From the NCBI GenBank assembly GCA_949289635.1, contig CASEOS010000016.1:1-37902 (forward strand): 37,902 bases of DNA, given 5' to 3'. Of the stretch, positions 1 to 8,959 are shown in pieces (the first letter of the stretch is position 1; each line of letters starts with the position of its first letter). A program made the translations under genes and the position numbers. The stretch is from an uncultured Eubacteriales bacterium. Lineage in GTDB: Bacteria; Bacillota; Clostridia; TANB77; CAG-508. The notes under the pieces were generated by a model. It did no database searches and was not told the DNA's origin. It saw only the letters and a list, made by a program, of their open reading frames with translations.

Positions 1-62
1 TTATATTAAACACAAGTCCCCTTGGTGGGGTAGGTTAAGGTCTGTCCCTTTTGGTATCATTT

Positions 63-93
63 TGGAACGATTTGACACGTCCCTATCGGTCCA
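63..93 (-). repeat. REP-like palindromic unit, copy A
   Basis: A 31-bp unit with termini TGGAACGAT and ATCGGTCCA around the core TTGACACGTCCCT. It overlaps the rlmN stop codon at 83-85. It matches the copies at 19367-19397, 19401-19431, 33653-33683 and 33762-33792. Bases 1-62 hold related GTCCC-type sequence, probably part of the same element cut by the window edge. Confidence 0.85.
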
Positions 94-1108
94 GATTCTT
101 TCTTCTTAATTGTCCACAGGCTGCATCTATGTCCGAACCTAGCTCTCTTCGAATGGTTGCCACAATTCCATGGTCATTTAAATAATCTCTAAATTTCATG
201 ATGTTTTCATTTGAACTTTTTGTGTAGGCTCCATTTTCAATTTTATTGATTGGAATTAAATTCACATGGCAAAGCATCCCTTTTAACAATTTTACTAATC
301 GTTTGGCATCTTCTAAATTGTCATTATTTTCTTTTGCTAAGGCATATTCAAAAGAAATTCTTCTGTGTGTTTTTTCAATATAGTCCTTGCAAGCTTGTAA
401 CAATTCTTCTATATGATATGTATTGTTTACAGGCATCATTTCACTTCTTTGCTCATCTGTTGTTGCATGCAAAGAAATAGACAAAGTACATTGTATATTT
501 TCTTCTGCCAATTGATATATTTTTGGTACCAATCCACTTGTAGATATACTAATATGTCTTGCCCCTATATTTAGTCCTTTTGGATGATTGATAATTCGAA
601 TCGCTTTTACCACATTATCATAATTATCTAATGGCTCTCCAATCCCCATAAATACAATATTCGAAATTCTAACATTAGCATCTCTTTCCACAGCCATAAT
701 TTGTTCAATAATTTCTCCTGCGCTTAAATTTCTTGCAAATGGAATTCCTGTTGATGCACAAAATTTACATCCCATTTTACAACCAATTTGAGAAGATACA
801 CAAATACTAAATCCATGATGATACTCCATTAATACTGTTTCAATGGCATTTCCATCTAAGACATCAAATAGATATTTTCTTGTTCCATCTGATGCCTCTT
901 GTTTTTTTAATATCTTGAATTCTTTTATTTCATAGATTTGTTTTAATTTTTCTCTTAATTCTAATGATAAATTGGTCATTTCATCAAAATCAGACACTTT
1001 TGCTTCATAAAGCCACTTATATATTTGCTCTGCTCGAAATGGCTTTTCTCCGATTTCTTTTAGTTCTTCTTTTAATTCATCTAGTGTATAGTCTTTAATA
1101 TTTTTCAT
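83..1108 (-). CDS. rlmN: 23S rRNA (adenine2503-C2)/tRNA methyltransferase RlmN
   Basis: Radical-SAM enzyme that methylates C2 of A2503 in 23S rRNA and, in studied relatives, A37 of some tRNAs. The 341-aa length is typical. The CxxxCxxC cluster is Cys110, Cys114 and Cys117. Cys103 and Cys331 (in the DAACGQL motif) match the two cysteines of the methyl-transfer mechanism, and FMGIGEPLDN is the family glycine motif near residue 155. It is the last gene of a minus-strand run and follows a small unknown gene by about 24 bp. The stop codon TAG and the last two or three codons lie inside a 31-bp palindromic repeat (63-93), so the repeat supplies the C-terminus Asp-Arg-stop. Function is confident from motif conservation. 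Confidence 0.97.
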   Translation of the reverse strand: MKNIKDYTLDELKEELKEIGEKPFRAEQIYKWLYEAKVSDFDEMTNLSLELREKLKQIYEIKEFKILKKQEASDGTRKYLFDVLDGNAIETVLMEYHHGFSICVSSQIGCKMGCKFCASTGIPFARNLSAGEIIEQIMAVERDANVRISNIVFMGIGEPLDNYDNVVKAIRIINHPKGLNIGARHISISTSGLVPKIYQLAEENIQCTLSISLHATTDEQRSEMMPVNNTYHIEELLQACKDYIEKTHRRISFEYALAKENNDNLEDAKRLVKLLKGMLCHVNLIPINKIENGAYTKSSNENIMKFRDYLNDHGIVATIRRELGSDIDAACGQLRRKNLDR

Positions 1109-1132
1109 TTTCTTTCCTCTCTTATTTTTATA

Positions 1133-1312
1133 TCAATTATTTCCCTTTGGAATAATAATATTTTTAGGTCTATTTACTTTCATTAATTGTTGGTAATTCT
1201 CAAATATTTTGTAATCTTTTCCATAAAAAAACATCAACAAACCTCTTCTTATTTTATCAAATTTTGTTTGTTTTATTACAATTAATCCTGTTTCCATTTT
1301 TTTATGTAACAT
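1133..1312 (-). CDS. small basic hypothetical protein (59 aa)
   Basis: No family is recognised. The frame opens further upstream with TTG at 1324, but the ATG at 1312 is preceded by GGTGAT at a good distance, so the start MLHKKM is preferred. The protein is lysine- and isoleucine-rich with no obvious membrane segment. It ends about 24 bp before rlmN in the same direction and may be co-transcribed with it. It could be a real small gene or chance coding, since nothing but the ribosome binding site and the position supports it. Confidence 0.4.
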   Translation of the reverse strand: MLHKKMETGLIVIKQTKFDKIRRGLLMFFYGKDYKIFENYQQLMKVNRPKNIIIPKGNN

Positions 1313-1336
1313 AAATATCACCAACCTTTATTGACA

Positions 1337-1437
1337 TTGCCAAAGGGGACGGGTTAAAATGGCAACTTTTATTTCTATGAATAAAATATTTGATTTTTAA
1401 TAAAAAAGTTGCCATTTTAACCCGTCCCCTTTGGCAA
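1337..1437. repeat. REPIN-like inverted pair of palindromic units (variant family)
   Basis: Two 34-bp arms, 1337-1370 and 1404-1437, are perfect reverse complements separated by 33 bp of AT-rich DNA. Each arm contains a 29-bp unit bounded by TTGCCA and TGGCAA, with the core AAGGGGACGGGTTAAAA. The core resembles the AGGGACGTGTCAA core of the other family in this window. The element lies 10 bp past the stop codon of the flavodiiron gene and upstream of the small gene at 1133. It may form a strong hairpin and act as a terminator or mRNA 3' end. Confidence 0.85.
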
Positions 1438-1447
1438 CTTTCTAATT

Positions 1448-2620
1448 CTATATTTCTAAAATCTTATCTGCCATTTCTTCCATTTGTGATACATTTTCTT
1501 CACTCATTGTTGATTTTAGCGTAATGATTGGTTCTATCATATTAATATTTTTCATTTCTTCTAACATTCCCTTCATACATTTTCCAGCTGAAGGTGCCCA
1601 TGAACCATTTTCGATAATTCCTACTGTTCTATTTTGATAACTTCTTTCTTTTAAATGATCTAAGAATTGTTTCATTGGTGGAAATACCCCTGCATTATAG
1701 CTAGAAGAAGCAACAACTAAATGAGAATATTGAAATGCTTCTGCAATTGCTTCTGCCCAATCTTCTTTTGTTAAATCTGCTAATACAACTTTTGGAGCAC
1801 CTTTTTCTTTCAAAATTTCTGCTAATTTTTGAGCAGCTTTTAATGTATTTCCATAGATAGAACTACAAGCAATATAGATTCCTTCTTCTTCTGGCTTATA
1901 ACTACTCCATGTATCATACTTATCGATGTAATATCCTAAATTTTCTTTTAAGATTGGCCCATGTAAAGGACAAATCATTTGAATGTCTAAGTTTTCTGCC
2001 TTTTTTAATAATGCTTGTACTTGCATTCCATATTTTCCAACAATTCCGAAATAATATCTTCTTGCTTCTTCAGTCCATTCTTCATCTACATCCAATGCCC
2101 CAAATTTTCCGAAACCATCTGCTGAAAATAAGATTTTTTCTGTTTGTTCATAAGTTACCATAACTTCAGGCCAATGTACCATTGGTGCCATAAAAAATTG
2201 TAATTTATGTTTTCCAATGTCTAACACATCACCTTCCCTTATGACAAATTTTCTATTAGAAAAATCCATTTCTTTAAAGAAATTTGCAAGCATATTAAAG
2301 GTAAGTTGATTTCCAACAATTTTCATTCCTGGATATTTTTTCGCTAATTTTCCTATATTATATGCATGATCTGGTTCCATATGAGAAACAATTAAATAAT
2401 CTGGTTTTCTTCCATCTAACGCGTTTTCTAAATTTTCTAACCATGTATCTGTTAATTTTTCATCAATTGTATCTAACACAACATTTTTGTCATCCTTTAT
2501 TAAATAAGAATTATAACTCATTCCATTTTTTAATACATATTGATTCTCAAATATATTAATATTTTTATCACTTGCTCCTATATGGATAATATCCTTTGAA
2601 ATTGTCATATCACTCATCAT
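1448..2620 (-). CDS. fprA: flavodiiron protein, FprA-type (O2/NO reductase)
   Basis: A-type flavoprotein that reduces O2 to water or NO to N2O in the anaerobe cytoplasm. Residues 1-245 are the metallo-beta-lactamase-like diiron domain, with ligands His80, Glu82, Asp84 and His85 (SHMEPDHA), His149, Asp168 and His220. Residues 247-390 are a flavodoxin domain with the FMN-binding loop SSIYGNT. The 390-aa length fits the two-domain family without rubredoxin. Two ATGs are adjacent at 2620 and 2617, preceded by AGGAGG. It starts 14 bp after the 571-aa membrane gene, so the two are probably one operon. Electron donors such as rubredoxin are not in the window. Confidence 0.95.
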   Translation of the reverse strand: MMSDMTISKDIIHIGASDKNINIFENQYVLKNGMSYNSYLIKDDKNVVLDTIDEKLTDTWLENLENALDGRKPDYLIVSHMEPDHAYNIGKLAKKYPGMKIVGNQLTFNMLANFFKEMDFSNRKFVIREGDVLDIGKHKLQFFMAPMVHWPEVMVTYEQTEKILFSADGFGKFGALDVDEEWTEEARRYYFGIVGKYGMQVQALLKKAENLDIQMICPLHGPILKENLGYYIDKYDTWSSYKPEEEGIYIACSSIYGNTLKAAQKLAEILKEKGAPKVVLADLTKEDWAEAIAEAFQYSHLVVASSSYNAGVFPPMKQFLDHLKERSYQNRTVGIIENGSWAPSAGKCMKGMLEEMKNINMIEPIITLKSTMSEENVSQMEEMADKILEI

Positions 2621-2634
2621 TTTCCTCCTAGTAC

Positions 2635-4350
2635 TTATTGTTTTGTAATCACGATTTCACTAACCAATCCTTCATTATATTGTATTTCTACATGATATGT
2701 TGAACTAGTATTAATTTCATCTATTGGTGCTTCTGTATCATCTTTTGTCATAGTAACCACTCCACTAACTTCTACTTTTCTATTTTCGTCTGTTTCTGCA
2801 ATATTATTTGAAAGAATCATCTGCAATAAATTTCTAACAGAAGTTCCTCTTTGTCCTCCTTCATATTGTGTAAATTTTGAATTAAATGCACTCATTTCTA
2901 CTTCACTCATGGAACTTTCATCCACAGTATTTGATGCTTGGTTATATATCAATATTGGCATAGATGTTAATGGGAATGCAAATAATAATGGATTTCCATA
3001 TTCACTAAAACCAATTTGTTCCATTTGCATTGTGTTTACTTCATTAACTCTTTCAGCAATTTTCATTATTAATGTCAGAATTTCTTCTGCATTATAATCA
3101 TTTAATACTTGTATTTCATCATCTTTAAAGTCTTCAATTGTAAGTCCATCATTAAAGGTATCTGTGCAATTTAAGGTATATATCATTTGTTGTTCTTCGC
3201 CATCTATGTTTCCAACAATTCCAAATTGATAATTTTCATTGACACTTGTTAATTCTTCTAATCCTTGATAACTAGCTGTAAAGAAATATCTTGCATTTTC
3301 TTGTGTTTCATTATCTGTTGCATTCATTTCTATTCCATATGTTAGATTTCCTGAATCATTTGTTTTGCTTATTTTAAATTCTACTGTTGTTGATGTATCA
3401 TTTATAGTTAATGCTATTGCTGATAATTTTCTATTTGTTTGAGATACAGTTATAGTGTTTGTTCCTTCTTCTATATCTGCATCATTCATATCATCAATCA
3501 TTGCTTGAATTAAACTTTGTACTGTCATGTCTTCATCAGATGTTTGATTCATTGTATCTAATACATCTTTAAACATTTCCTCCATTTTTGGCATCAAGAT
3601 AGAATCATTTTTTAATGTTTCTAATATAGTAAGAATTAAATCCTTTATTTCTTGATTTGTAACTGACACAGAATAACTTGTTACATCATTTTCTTTTGTT
3701 TTCGTAAATTCTTTTTGTCCTAATTTTTCTTCAAATATAGGTAGATATGTATTGATTACTTGTTCCCTTTCTTCAGCTGTTAAATTCATAGTTTCTTGAT
3801 TTGTAAAATCGCTGAAGAAATCAATTGTGTCTGGAAACTCTGATGTATCTTCTACTCCAAATTTTTCTGCAATTTCTTTTAGATTGCTATTTTCTATACT
3901 AATATATTTACTTGAAACATAGTCTGTTTGTAGTCCTAATGTTTCATTTGCATATTTATATTTTAATGGAAAATTCACATCACTTGAATAATTGATAGAA
4001 ATATCTTGTTCATTTTTTCTTGCTGTATTATCTATTTTTCCTGAATATGTTATATTAAAATCATTTACTGTTTGCAACATATCAGAATCCATTCCACTCA
4101 TATCAATATCTACAGAAAAATTCCCATTATCTTCATACTTTTCTGTATATTTCTTATTAGAATATTCTATTAATTGTCTATCAATAAATCCATCTTGTAC
4201 ATCAACTACTTGTCCTAAATATTTGAAAAATAGTTGTCCATTGGTTTTTAATAAGTCTGTTCCAAAATATAGATAGGTAAATATCCCTCCTAATAATAGG
4301 ATGGTAATTAATACAATAATAATTATTTTTTTGATTGTGTTTGGTTTCAT
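2635..4350 (-). CDS. membrane-anchored extracytoplasmic protein of unknown function (571 aa)
   Basis: Not recognised. Residues 7-29 form one N-terminal hydrophobic helix after the basic start MKPNTIKK, followed by a long hydrophilic region rich in Asn, Thr, Asp and Glu. That suggests a signal anchor with the bulk of the protein outside the cell. No cysteine lipobox or catalytic motif is seen. The rest alternates beta-type sequence (VSVTNQ, TITVSQTN, YHVEIQYNE) with short helices, giving the look of a large ligand-binding or wall-facing domain. Ribosome binding site GGGGAGAA precedes the ATG. It lies 14 bp upstream of the flavodiiron gene in the same direction, so they are probably co-transcribed. 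A functional link to oxygen defence is only inference. Confidence 0.75.
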   Translation of the reverse strand: MKPNTIKKIIIIVLITILLLGGIFTYLYFGTDLLKTNGQLFFKYLGQVVDVQDGFIDRQLIEYSNKKYTEKYEDNGNFSVDIDMSGMDSDMLQTVNDFNITYSGKIDNTARKNEQDISINYSSDVNFPLKYKYANETLGLQTDYVSSKYISIENSNLKEIAEKFGVEDTSEFPDTIDFFSDFTNQETMNLTAEEREQVINTYLPIFEEKLGQKEFTKTKENDVTSYSVSVTNQEIKDLILTILETLKNDSILMPKMEEMFKDVLDTMNQTSDEDMTVQSLIQAMIDDMNDADIEEGTNTITVSQTNRKLSAIALTINDTSTTVEFKISKTNDSGNLTYGIEMNATDNETQENARYFFTASYQGLEELTSVNENYQFGIVGNIDGEEQQMIYTLNCTDTFNDGLTIEDFKDDEIQVLNDYNAEEILTLIMKIAERVNEVNTMQMEQIGFSEYGNPLLFAFPLTSMPILIYNQASNTVDESSMSEVEMSAFNSKFTQYEGGQRGTSVRNLLQMILSNNIAETDENRKVEVSGVVTMTKDDTEAPIDEINTSSTYHVEIQYNEGLVSEIVITKQ

Positions 4351-4580
4351 TTACTTCTCCCCTTTTACTTTTTAATATCATTTTCTACTAAAAAAATTAC
4401 TTCTTTCTTTAAAAATTTTATCACAACAAATTCATTTTGCATAGCATTTTAAAAAAGATTTTTCCCTGTCTGTCTATTTTTTTCTTCTCAACCTTATACA
4501 AACAATAAAACAATAAAAAACTTGCAACATTAACTTATATATAAAAATCTTTAGTTAAAAAAGTTAAGAAACTATTAGCA

Positions 4581-4612
4581 AATAGACACTACCTATTCAT
4601 GTAGTGTCTATT
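4581..4612. terminator. hairpin between ABC exporter and upstream membrane gene
   Basis: Arms AATAGACACTAC and GTAGTGTCTATT (12 bp, perfect) enclose an 8-nt loop. It lies about 90 bp beyond the exporter stop codon. The T-tract is weak on the minus strand, so intrinsic termination is plausible but not certain. Confidence 0.5.
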
Positions 4613-4659
4613 AATTTTATACTATTCCATTTCATCATTTAACTGTTTCGATTTCAAAA

Positions 4660-4704
4660 AATGTCCAAAAAGAAACGTCCCCAATTGTCCCCAATTGTCC
4701 CAAA
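4660..4704 (-). repeat. GTCCC-type repeat abutting a stop codon
   Basis: On the minus strand GGGACAATT is followed by GGGGACAATT and then GGGGACG, a short tandem of about 11 bp ending in a TTTTTGGACA half-site. It begins directly after the TAA of the 620-aa ABC gene. The GGGGACG core and the stop-codon position link it to the REP-like elements elsewhere in the window. Confidence 0.6.
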
Positions 4705-6567
4705 TTAATCGATTTCGATTGCACCTGTATATAATCCGTAATAGGTTCCTTTTTGTGCAATTAATTCTTTATGATTTCCTCTTTCGATAATTCTTCCATG
4801 GTCTAACACCATGATTAAATCGGAATTCTTGATTGTTGAAAGTCTATGTGCAATAACAAATACAGTTCTTCCTTTCATTAATTTATCCATTCCTTCTTGA
4901 ACTATTTTTTCTGTTCTTGTATCAATACTTGATGTTGCTTCATCTAAGATTAATACTGGCGGATTATTTAATGCTGCTCTTGCAATTGATAGTAATTGTC
5001 TTTGACCTTGTGATAGACCTTCTCCATTACCAGTTATCATCGTATCATATCCGTGTGGTAAATGCTTTATAAATTTATCTGCATTGGATAGTTTTGCTGC
5101 TGCTTCAACTTCTTCGTCTGTTGCATTTAGTTTTCCGTAACGGATATTGTCTCTGATAGTTCCTGTAAATAAACTTGTATCTTGAAGTACCATTCCTAAA
5201 GATCTTCTTAGGTCATCTTTTTTAATTTTTCTGATGTTAATTCTATCATAGCGTATCTTTCCATCTTGAATATCATAAAATCTGTTGATTAAGTTTGTAA
5301 TAGTTGTTTTTCCTGCTCCTGTTGCTCCAACAAATGATACCTTTTGACCTTCTTTTGCTGTTAATGTAATATCATGTAAAATTTGTTTTTTTGGTTCATA
5401 TCCAAATTGTACATTTTCAAATTCCACTTGACCACGAAGTCTTGTATAAGTAATTCTTCCATCTTTATGAGGATGTTTCCATGCCCACATTCCTGTTCTT
5501 TCTTCTGATTCCACAATTTTTCCATTTTCCATTTTGGCATTGACTAATGTAACATATCCTTCATCCACTTCTTCGTCTTGGTCAATTAAATCAAAAATTC
5601 TTTCTGCTCCTGCTAATGCCATAATGATAGAGTTCATTTGTTGTGATACTTGACCTAATGGGTTTGTAAATGCTTTTACATATTGTAAAAAGGCTGCAAT
5701 ACTTCCGATTGTTAAAATTCCATTAACAGATAAGATACCACCAATAACAGCAACTAATACATAGCCTAAATTTCCTATATTCATAATGCATGGCATTAAG
5801 ATATTGGCATACATATTCGCTTTTGTCATACTATCACATAATTGTTCATTTAAATCATTAAATCTAGCTTTTGAATCTTCCTCATAATTAAATACTTTGA
5901 CAACTTTTTGCCCTTCCATCATTTCTTCAATATAACCGTTAACTTTTCCGATATCTTCTTGTTGTTTAACAAAAAATCTTGAACTGTTTCCTCCTAGATA
6001 TCTTGACACAAAGACCATTAAAACTACCATTGCTAATACAACAAGTGTTAAATATATATTGGTTGCAAGCATTGCAAAAAATACAGCGACCATTGTAACA
6101 ACTGATGAAAATACTTGTGGTATACTTTGGCTTAACATTTGTCTTAATGTATCAACATCATTGGTATATGTACTCATTATATCCCCATGTGCTCTACTAT
6201 CAAAATATCTGATTGGTAGTTTTTGCATATGATTAAACATTTGTGTACGAATTTTATTTAAAACACCTTGCGAAATATTAATCATTAATCTGTTATATAT
6301 ATATGTACAAATAACACCTAATAAATAAATACCTGCCATGACCATAATCACATTTAATAGTCTTGAATAATCTGGAGACTGATTTCCTAAAAGTGGTGTG
6401 ATAAAATCATCAATTAAGTATTTGATAAATTGTGTACCAAGTACACCTACTAAAGCACTAATAATGATACTGACTAAAACGACTGCTAGTTGTAATTTAT
6501 AATTTTCAGTTACATATGTTAATAATCTTTTAATTGTCTTTCTTTTCTTGCCCTTCACTTTTTGCAT
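4705..6567 (-). CDS. heterodimeric ABC exporter, subunit with canonical catalytic ATP site
   Basis: Half-transporter of the type IV ABC exporter family (BmrD/LmrD/TM288-like). Residues 20-330 hold six membrane helices. Residues 380-615 are the nucleotide-binding domain, with Walker A GATGAGKT (414-421), signature LSQGQ (518-522), Walker B with catalytic Glu543 and switch His574. The signature is LSQGQ rather than LSGGQ, as expected when this subunit gives its signature to the degenerate site. An insert of about 40 residues (near 335-375) sits between the two domains, as in many relatives. It overlaps the partner gene by 38 bp, and GGAGGAGA lies ahead of its ATG. Substrate is unknown; drugs or lipids are typical of the family. 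Confidence 0.93.
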   Translation of the reverse strand: MQKVKGKKRKTIKRLLTYVTENYKLQLAVVLVSIIISALVGVLGTQFIKYLIDDFITPLLGNQSPDYSRLLNVIMVMAGIYLLGVICTYIYNRLMINISQGVLNKIRTQMFNHMQKLPIRYFDSRAHGDIMSTYTNDVDTLRQMLSQSIPQVFSSVVTMVAVFFAMLATNIYLTLVVLAMVVLMVFVSRYLGGNSSRFFVKQQEDIGKVNGYIEEMMEGQKVVKVFNYEEDSKARFNDLNEQLCDSMTKANMYANILMPCIMNIGNLGYVLVAVIGGILSVNGILTIGSIAAFLQYVKAFTNPLGQVSQQMNSIIMALAGAERIFDLIDQDEEVDEGYVTLVNAKMENGKIVESEERTGMWAWKHPHKDGRITYTRLRGQVEFENVQFGYEPKKQILHDITLTAKEGQKVSFVGATGAGKTTITNLINRFYDIQDGKIRYDRINIRKIKKDDLRRSLGMVLQDTSLFTGTIRDNIRYGKLNATDEEVEAAAKLSNADKFIKHLPHGYDTMITGNGEGLSQGQRQLLSIARAALNNPPVLILDEATSSIDTRTEKIVQEGMDKLMKGRTVFVIAHRLSTIKNSDLIMVLDHGRIIERGNHKELIAQKGTYYGLYTGAIEID

Positions 6568-8299
6568 CTTCGTCTCCTCCTTTCATTTGTGATTCATATA
6601 CTTCTCTATAAATGGCATTTGTTTTTAATAATTCTTCAGATGTTCCAATTCCATCTATTTTTCCTTCATTTAAAACAATGATTTTATCTGCATCTTCTAC
6701 TGAAGAAACTCTTTGTGCAATAATGATTTTGGTTGTATTTGGAATTTCTTCTCTAAATGCTTTTCGAATTAATGCATCTGTTTTGGTATCAACAGCACTT
6801 GTTGAATCATCTAGAATTAATATTTTTGGTTTCTTTAGCATTGCTCTTGCAATACAAATTCTTTGTTTTTGTCCTCCTGAAACATTGGTACCACCTTGAT
6901 CTAGTACAGTTTCATATTTACTTGGGAATTCTTTAATAAATCCATCTGCTTGTGCTAATTTACATGCTTCTTCCAAATCTTCTTGGTCTGCTTCTTTATC
7001 TCCCCATCTTAAGTTTTCTGCAATGGTTCCAGAGAATAAGACATTTTTTTGTAATACCATGGCTACAGCATCTCTTAAAGCATGTATTTCATAGTCTTTA
7101 ACATCAACACCGCCTACTTTAATACTTCCTTTTGTAACATCATATAGTCTTGGGATTAATTGCACAAGTGTTGATTTTGAACTTCCGGTTCCTCCAATAA
7201 TTCCAATCGTTTCTCCTGCTTTAATATCTAGATTAATATTTTCCAGTGCAAATTTATCATCTTTTTGCTCGTCACTGTATTGGAAACTGACATTTTCAAA
7301 TTTGATAGATCCATCTTTTACTTCTGTTAGCGGATTTTCTTTATCTTTTATGGTTGGCTCTTCATCAATGACTTCAATAATTCTTTCGGCTGATGATTGT
7401 GCCATAATAATCATAACAAATACAAATGATAACATCATTAAGCTTGCAAGGATTTGCCATGCATAGGTAATGATACTTGATAATTGTCCTGTTGCCATTT
7501 CTCCACCAACAATTAATTGTGTACCAATCCATGAAATTAGTAAAATACATGTATATATGGTGATTTGCATAACTGGTCCATTAAATGCTACAATTTTTTC
7601 TGCTTTTTTGAAGTTTGTATAAACTTCATCATTAACCTCTTTAAATTTCTTTTCTTCAAAAGATTCTCTAACATAGGCTTTTACCACTCTAATAGCTGAT
7701 ACATTTTCTTGAACCACTCTGTTCAATTTATCATATTTTTTAAATACTCTTTCAAAATTAGGATGTGCTTTTATTGCTATATAAAATAGGATAACACCTA
7801 AAACTGGTATTGCTACAAAAAAGACAGCTGATAATTTCAAACTAATTGACATAACCATTAATAAAGCAAATATCATCATGATTGGTCCTCTAACCAAAAT
7901 TCTGATAATCATTTGGAAAGCCATTTGCACATTAGTAACATCTGTTGTCATACGTGTTACTAAACTTGAGGTTGAAAATTTATCTATATTTTCAAAAGAA
8001 TAGTCTTGCACTTTATGAAACATTGCTTTTCTCAAGTTTTTTGCATACCCCGCTGAAGCTTTTGCTGCAAATCTTCCTGATAACATTCCAAAAGTTAAAG
8101 ATAATATGGCTGAAACAATTAATAATCCTCCCATTTCTAGAATATAATGAACATCTCCATTTTGGATTCCCACATCTATAATTTTAGCCATTAATAGGGG
8201 AATGATTACCTCCATGACCACTTCTAAGATAACGAAAATAGGTGTTAATATGGTGTCTCTTTTATATTCTTTAATATAACTTGCTAATTTTTTTAACAT
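6530..8299 (-). CDS. heterodimeric ABC exporter, subunit with degenerate ATP site
   Basis: Partner half-transporter (BmrC/LmrC/TM287-like, 589 aa). Six membrane helices occupy about residues 15-300. The nucleotide-binding domain has Walker A GGTGSSKST (369-377) and a canonical VSGGQ signature (473-477). The Walker B acidic residue is Asp498 instead of Glu, and the switch histidine is Gln529. These are the standard substitutions of the non-hydrolysing site in heterodimeric exporters. Translation is coupled to the downstream partner by a 38-bp overlap. Ribosome binding site is AAGGAGA. The gene follows marR by about 90 bp and probably shares its promoter. Confidence 0.93.
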   Translation of the reverse strand: MLKKLASYIKEYKRDTILTPIFVILEVVMEVIIPLLMAKIIDVGIQNGDVHYILEMGGLLIVSAILSLTFGMLSGRFAAKASAGYAKNLRKAMFHKVQDYSFENIDKFSTSSLVTRMTTDVTNVQMAFQMIIRILVRGPIMMIFALLMVMSISLKLSAVFFVAIPVLGVILFYIAIKAHPNFERVFKKYDKLNRVVQENVSAIRVVKAYVRESFEEKKFKEVNDEVYTNFKKAEKIVAFNGPVMQITIYTCILLISWIGTQLIVGGEMATGQLSSIITYAWQILASLMMLSFVFVMIIMAQSSAERIIEVIDEEPTIKDKENPLTEVKDGSIKFENVSFQYSDEQKDDKFALENINLDIKAGETIGIIGGTGSSKSTLVQLIPRLYDVTKGSIKVGGVDVKDYEIHALRDAVAMVLQKNVLFSGTIAENLRWGDKEADQEDLEEACKLAQADGFIKEFPSKYETVLDQGGTNVSGGQKQRICIARAMLKKPKILILDDSTSAVDTKTDALIRKAFREEIPNTTKIIIAQRVSSVEDADKIIVLNEGKIDGIGTSEELLKTNAIYREVYESQMKGGDEDAKSEGQEKKDN

Positions 8300-8391
8300 T
8301 TCTATCTCCTTCCTTTATGATTTTTTAATAGGTTTTATTGCTTTTCCTATTATGATTTCTTCACATTTTTCATTTGTGAATTAGTGTTTTT

Positions 8392-8841
8392 TCATTTCGT
8401 ATCTTTTTTCTTTGTTACTTCTAAATTAATTGAAGCTTTTTTTAATAATGTTAGAAATTGTTTTTGTTCTTCTTTGGTCATTTCATTTACAATATTTTTT
8501 TCTGCTATGTTTACTTGTTTTTTCACAATTGCTTGAATCTCCAATGCTTTTGGAGTTAATACAATGCTTTTTAATCGACAGTCACCTTCTTTTGCTTTTC
8601 TTTCAATTAATCCATTTGATTCCATTAATTGAATAATTCCAGCAACTGTTGCCTTTCTCATTTCAAATTCTTCTTCGATATCTTTTGCAAATACTTCTCC
8701 ATTTTTAGATTTTTTATAAATATATCCTATGACCATAGATTGTACACCTGTGACATTATATTTGCTTAATGTTTCATCCATATTTCTTTTTAATTGTCTT
8801 GATACAATTTGAATGTATTTTCCAATTTCATGTTTTTCCAT
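8392..8841 (-). CDS. MarR-family transcriptional regulator
   Basis: A 149-aa winged-helix regulator. The central region TGVQSMVIGYIYKKSKNGEVFAKD to LIERKAKEGDCRLKS has the usual helix-turn-helix and the D-x-R wing (GDCR). The ATG at 8841 is preferred over the in-frame GTG at 8847 because AGAGG lies 7 bp before it. As first gene ahead of the two exporter genes it is the likely local repressor of the pump, released by an unknown ligand. A clear sigma-A promoter and a dyad lie directly upstream, which fits autoregulation. Confidence 0.92.
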   Translation of the reverse strand: MEKHEIGKYIQIVSRQLKRNMDETLSKYNVTGVQSMVIGYIYKKSKNGEVFAKDIEEEFEMRKATVAGIIQLMESNGLIERKAKEGDCRLKSIVLTPKALEIQAIVKKQVNIAEKNIVNEMTKEEQKQFLTLLKKASINLEVTKKKDTK

Positions 8842-8854
8842 ATCCACACCTCTT

Positions 8855-8901
8855 TTAGTTCGTGACCTAACTATTTTAATACAATATTTTTACTTTGTCA
8901 A
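8855..8901 (-). promoter_or_regulatory. sigma-A promoter and candidate MarR operator
   Basis: On the minus strand the -35 is TTGACA (8896-8901) and the -10 is TAAAAT (8873-8878), with an exact 17-bp spacer. The dyad TTAGTT-N8-AACTAT (about 8855-8874, 5-bp perfect arms) covers the region from the -10 through the likely start site. That is where a MarR dimer would block transcription. The promoter is strongly supported; the operator is inference. Confidence 0.75.
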
Positions 8902-8914
8902 GTTTTTTTGCAAT

Positions 8915-8938
8915 AAAAAAGCGGGGGCAGTTGCCCCC
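8915..8938 (-). terminator. intrinsic terminator of the 126-aa gene
   Basis: On the minus strand GGGGGC-AACT-GCCCCC is followed by GCTTTTTTATT. The stem is 6 bp of pure G-C and lies 22 bp past the stop codon of the gene at 8960. It also insulates the marR promoter. Confidence 0.85.
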
Positions 8939-8959
8939 TATCGTTTGTAGTATAAGCGG

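Larger units (their letters stand above)
4351..4704. other. gene-free stretch with hairpin and repeat
   Basis: 354 bp without a gene between the ABC exporter 3' end and the 571-aa membrane gene. It holds a perfect 12-bp hairpin at 4581-4612, a GTCCC-type repeat at 4660-4704 next to the exporter stop codon, and otherwise AT-rich DNA in which the promoter for the 571-aa gene must lie. No convincing -35/-10 pair was picked out by eye. Confidence 0.6.
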
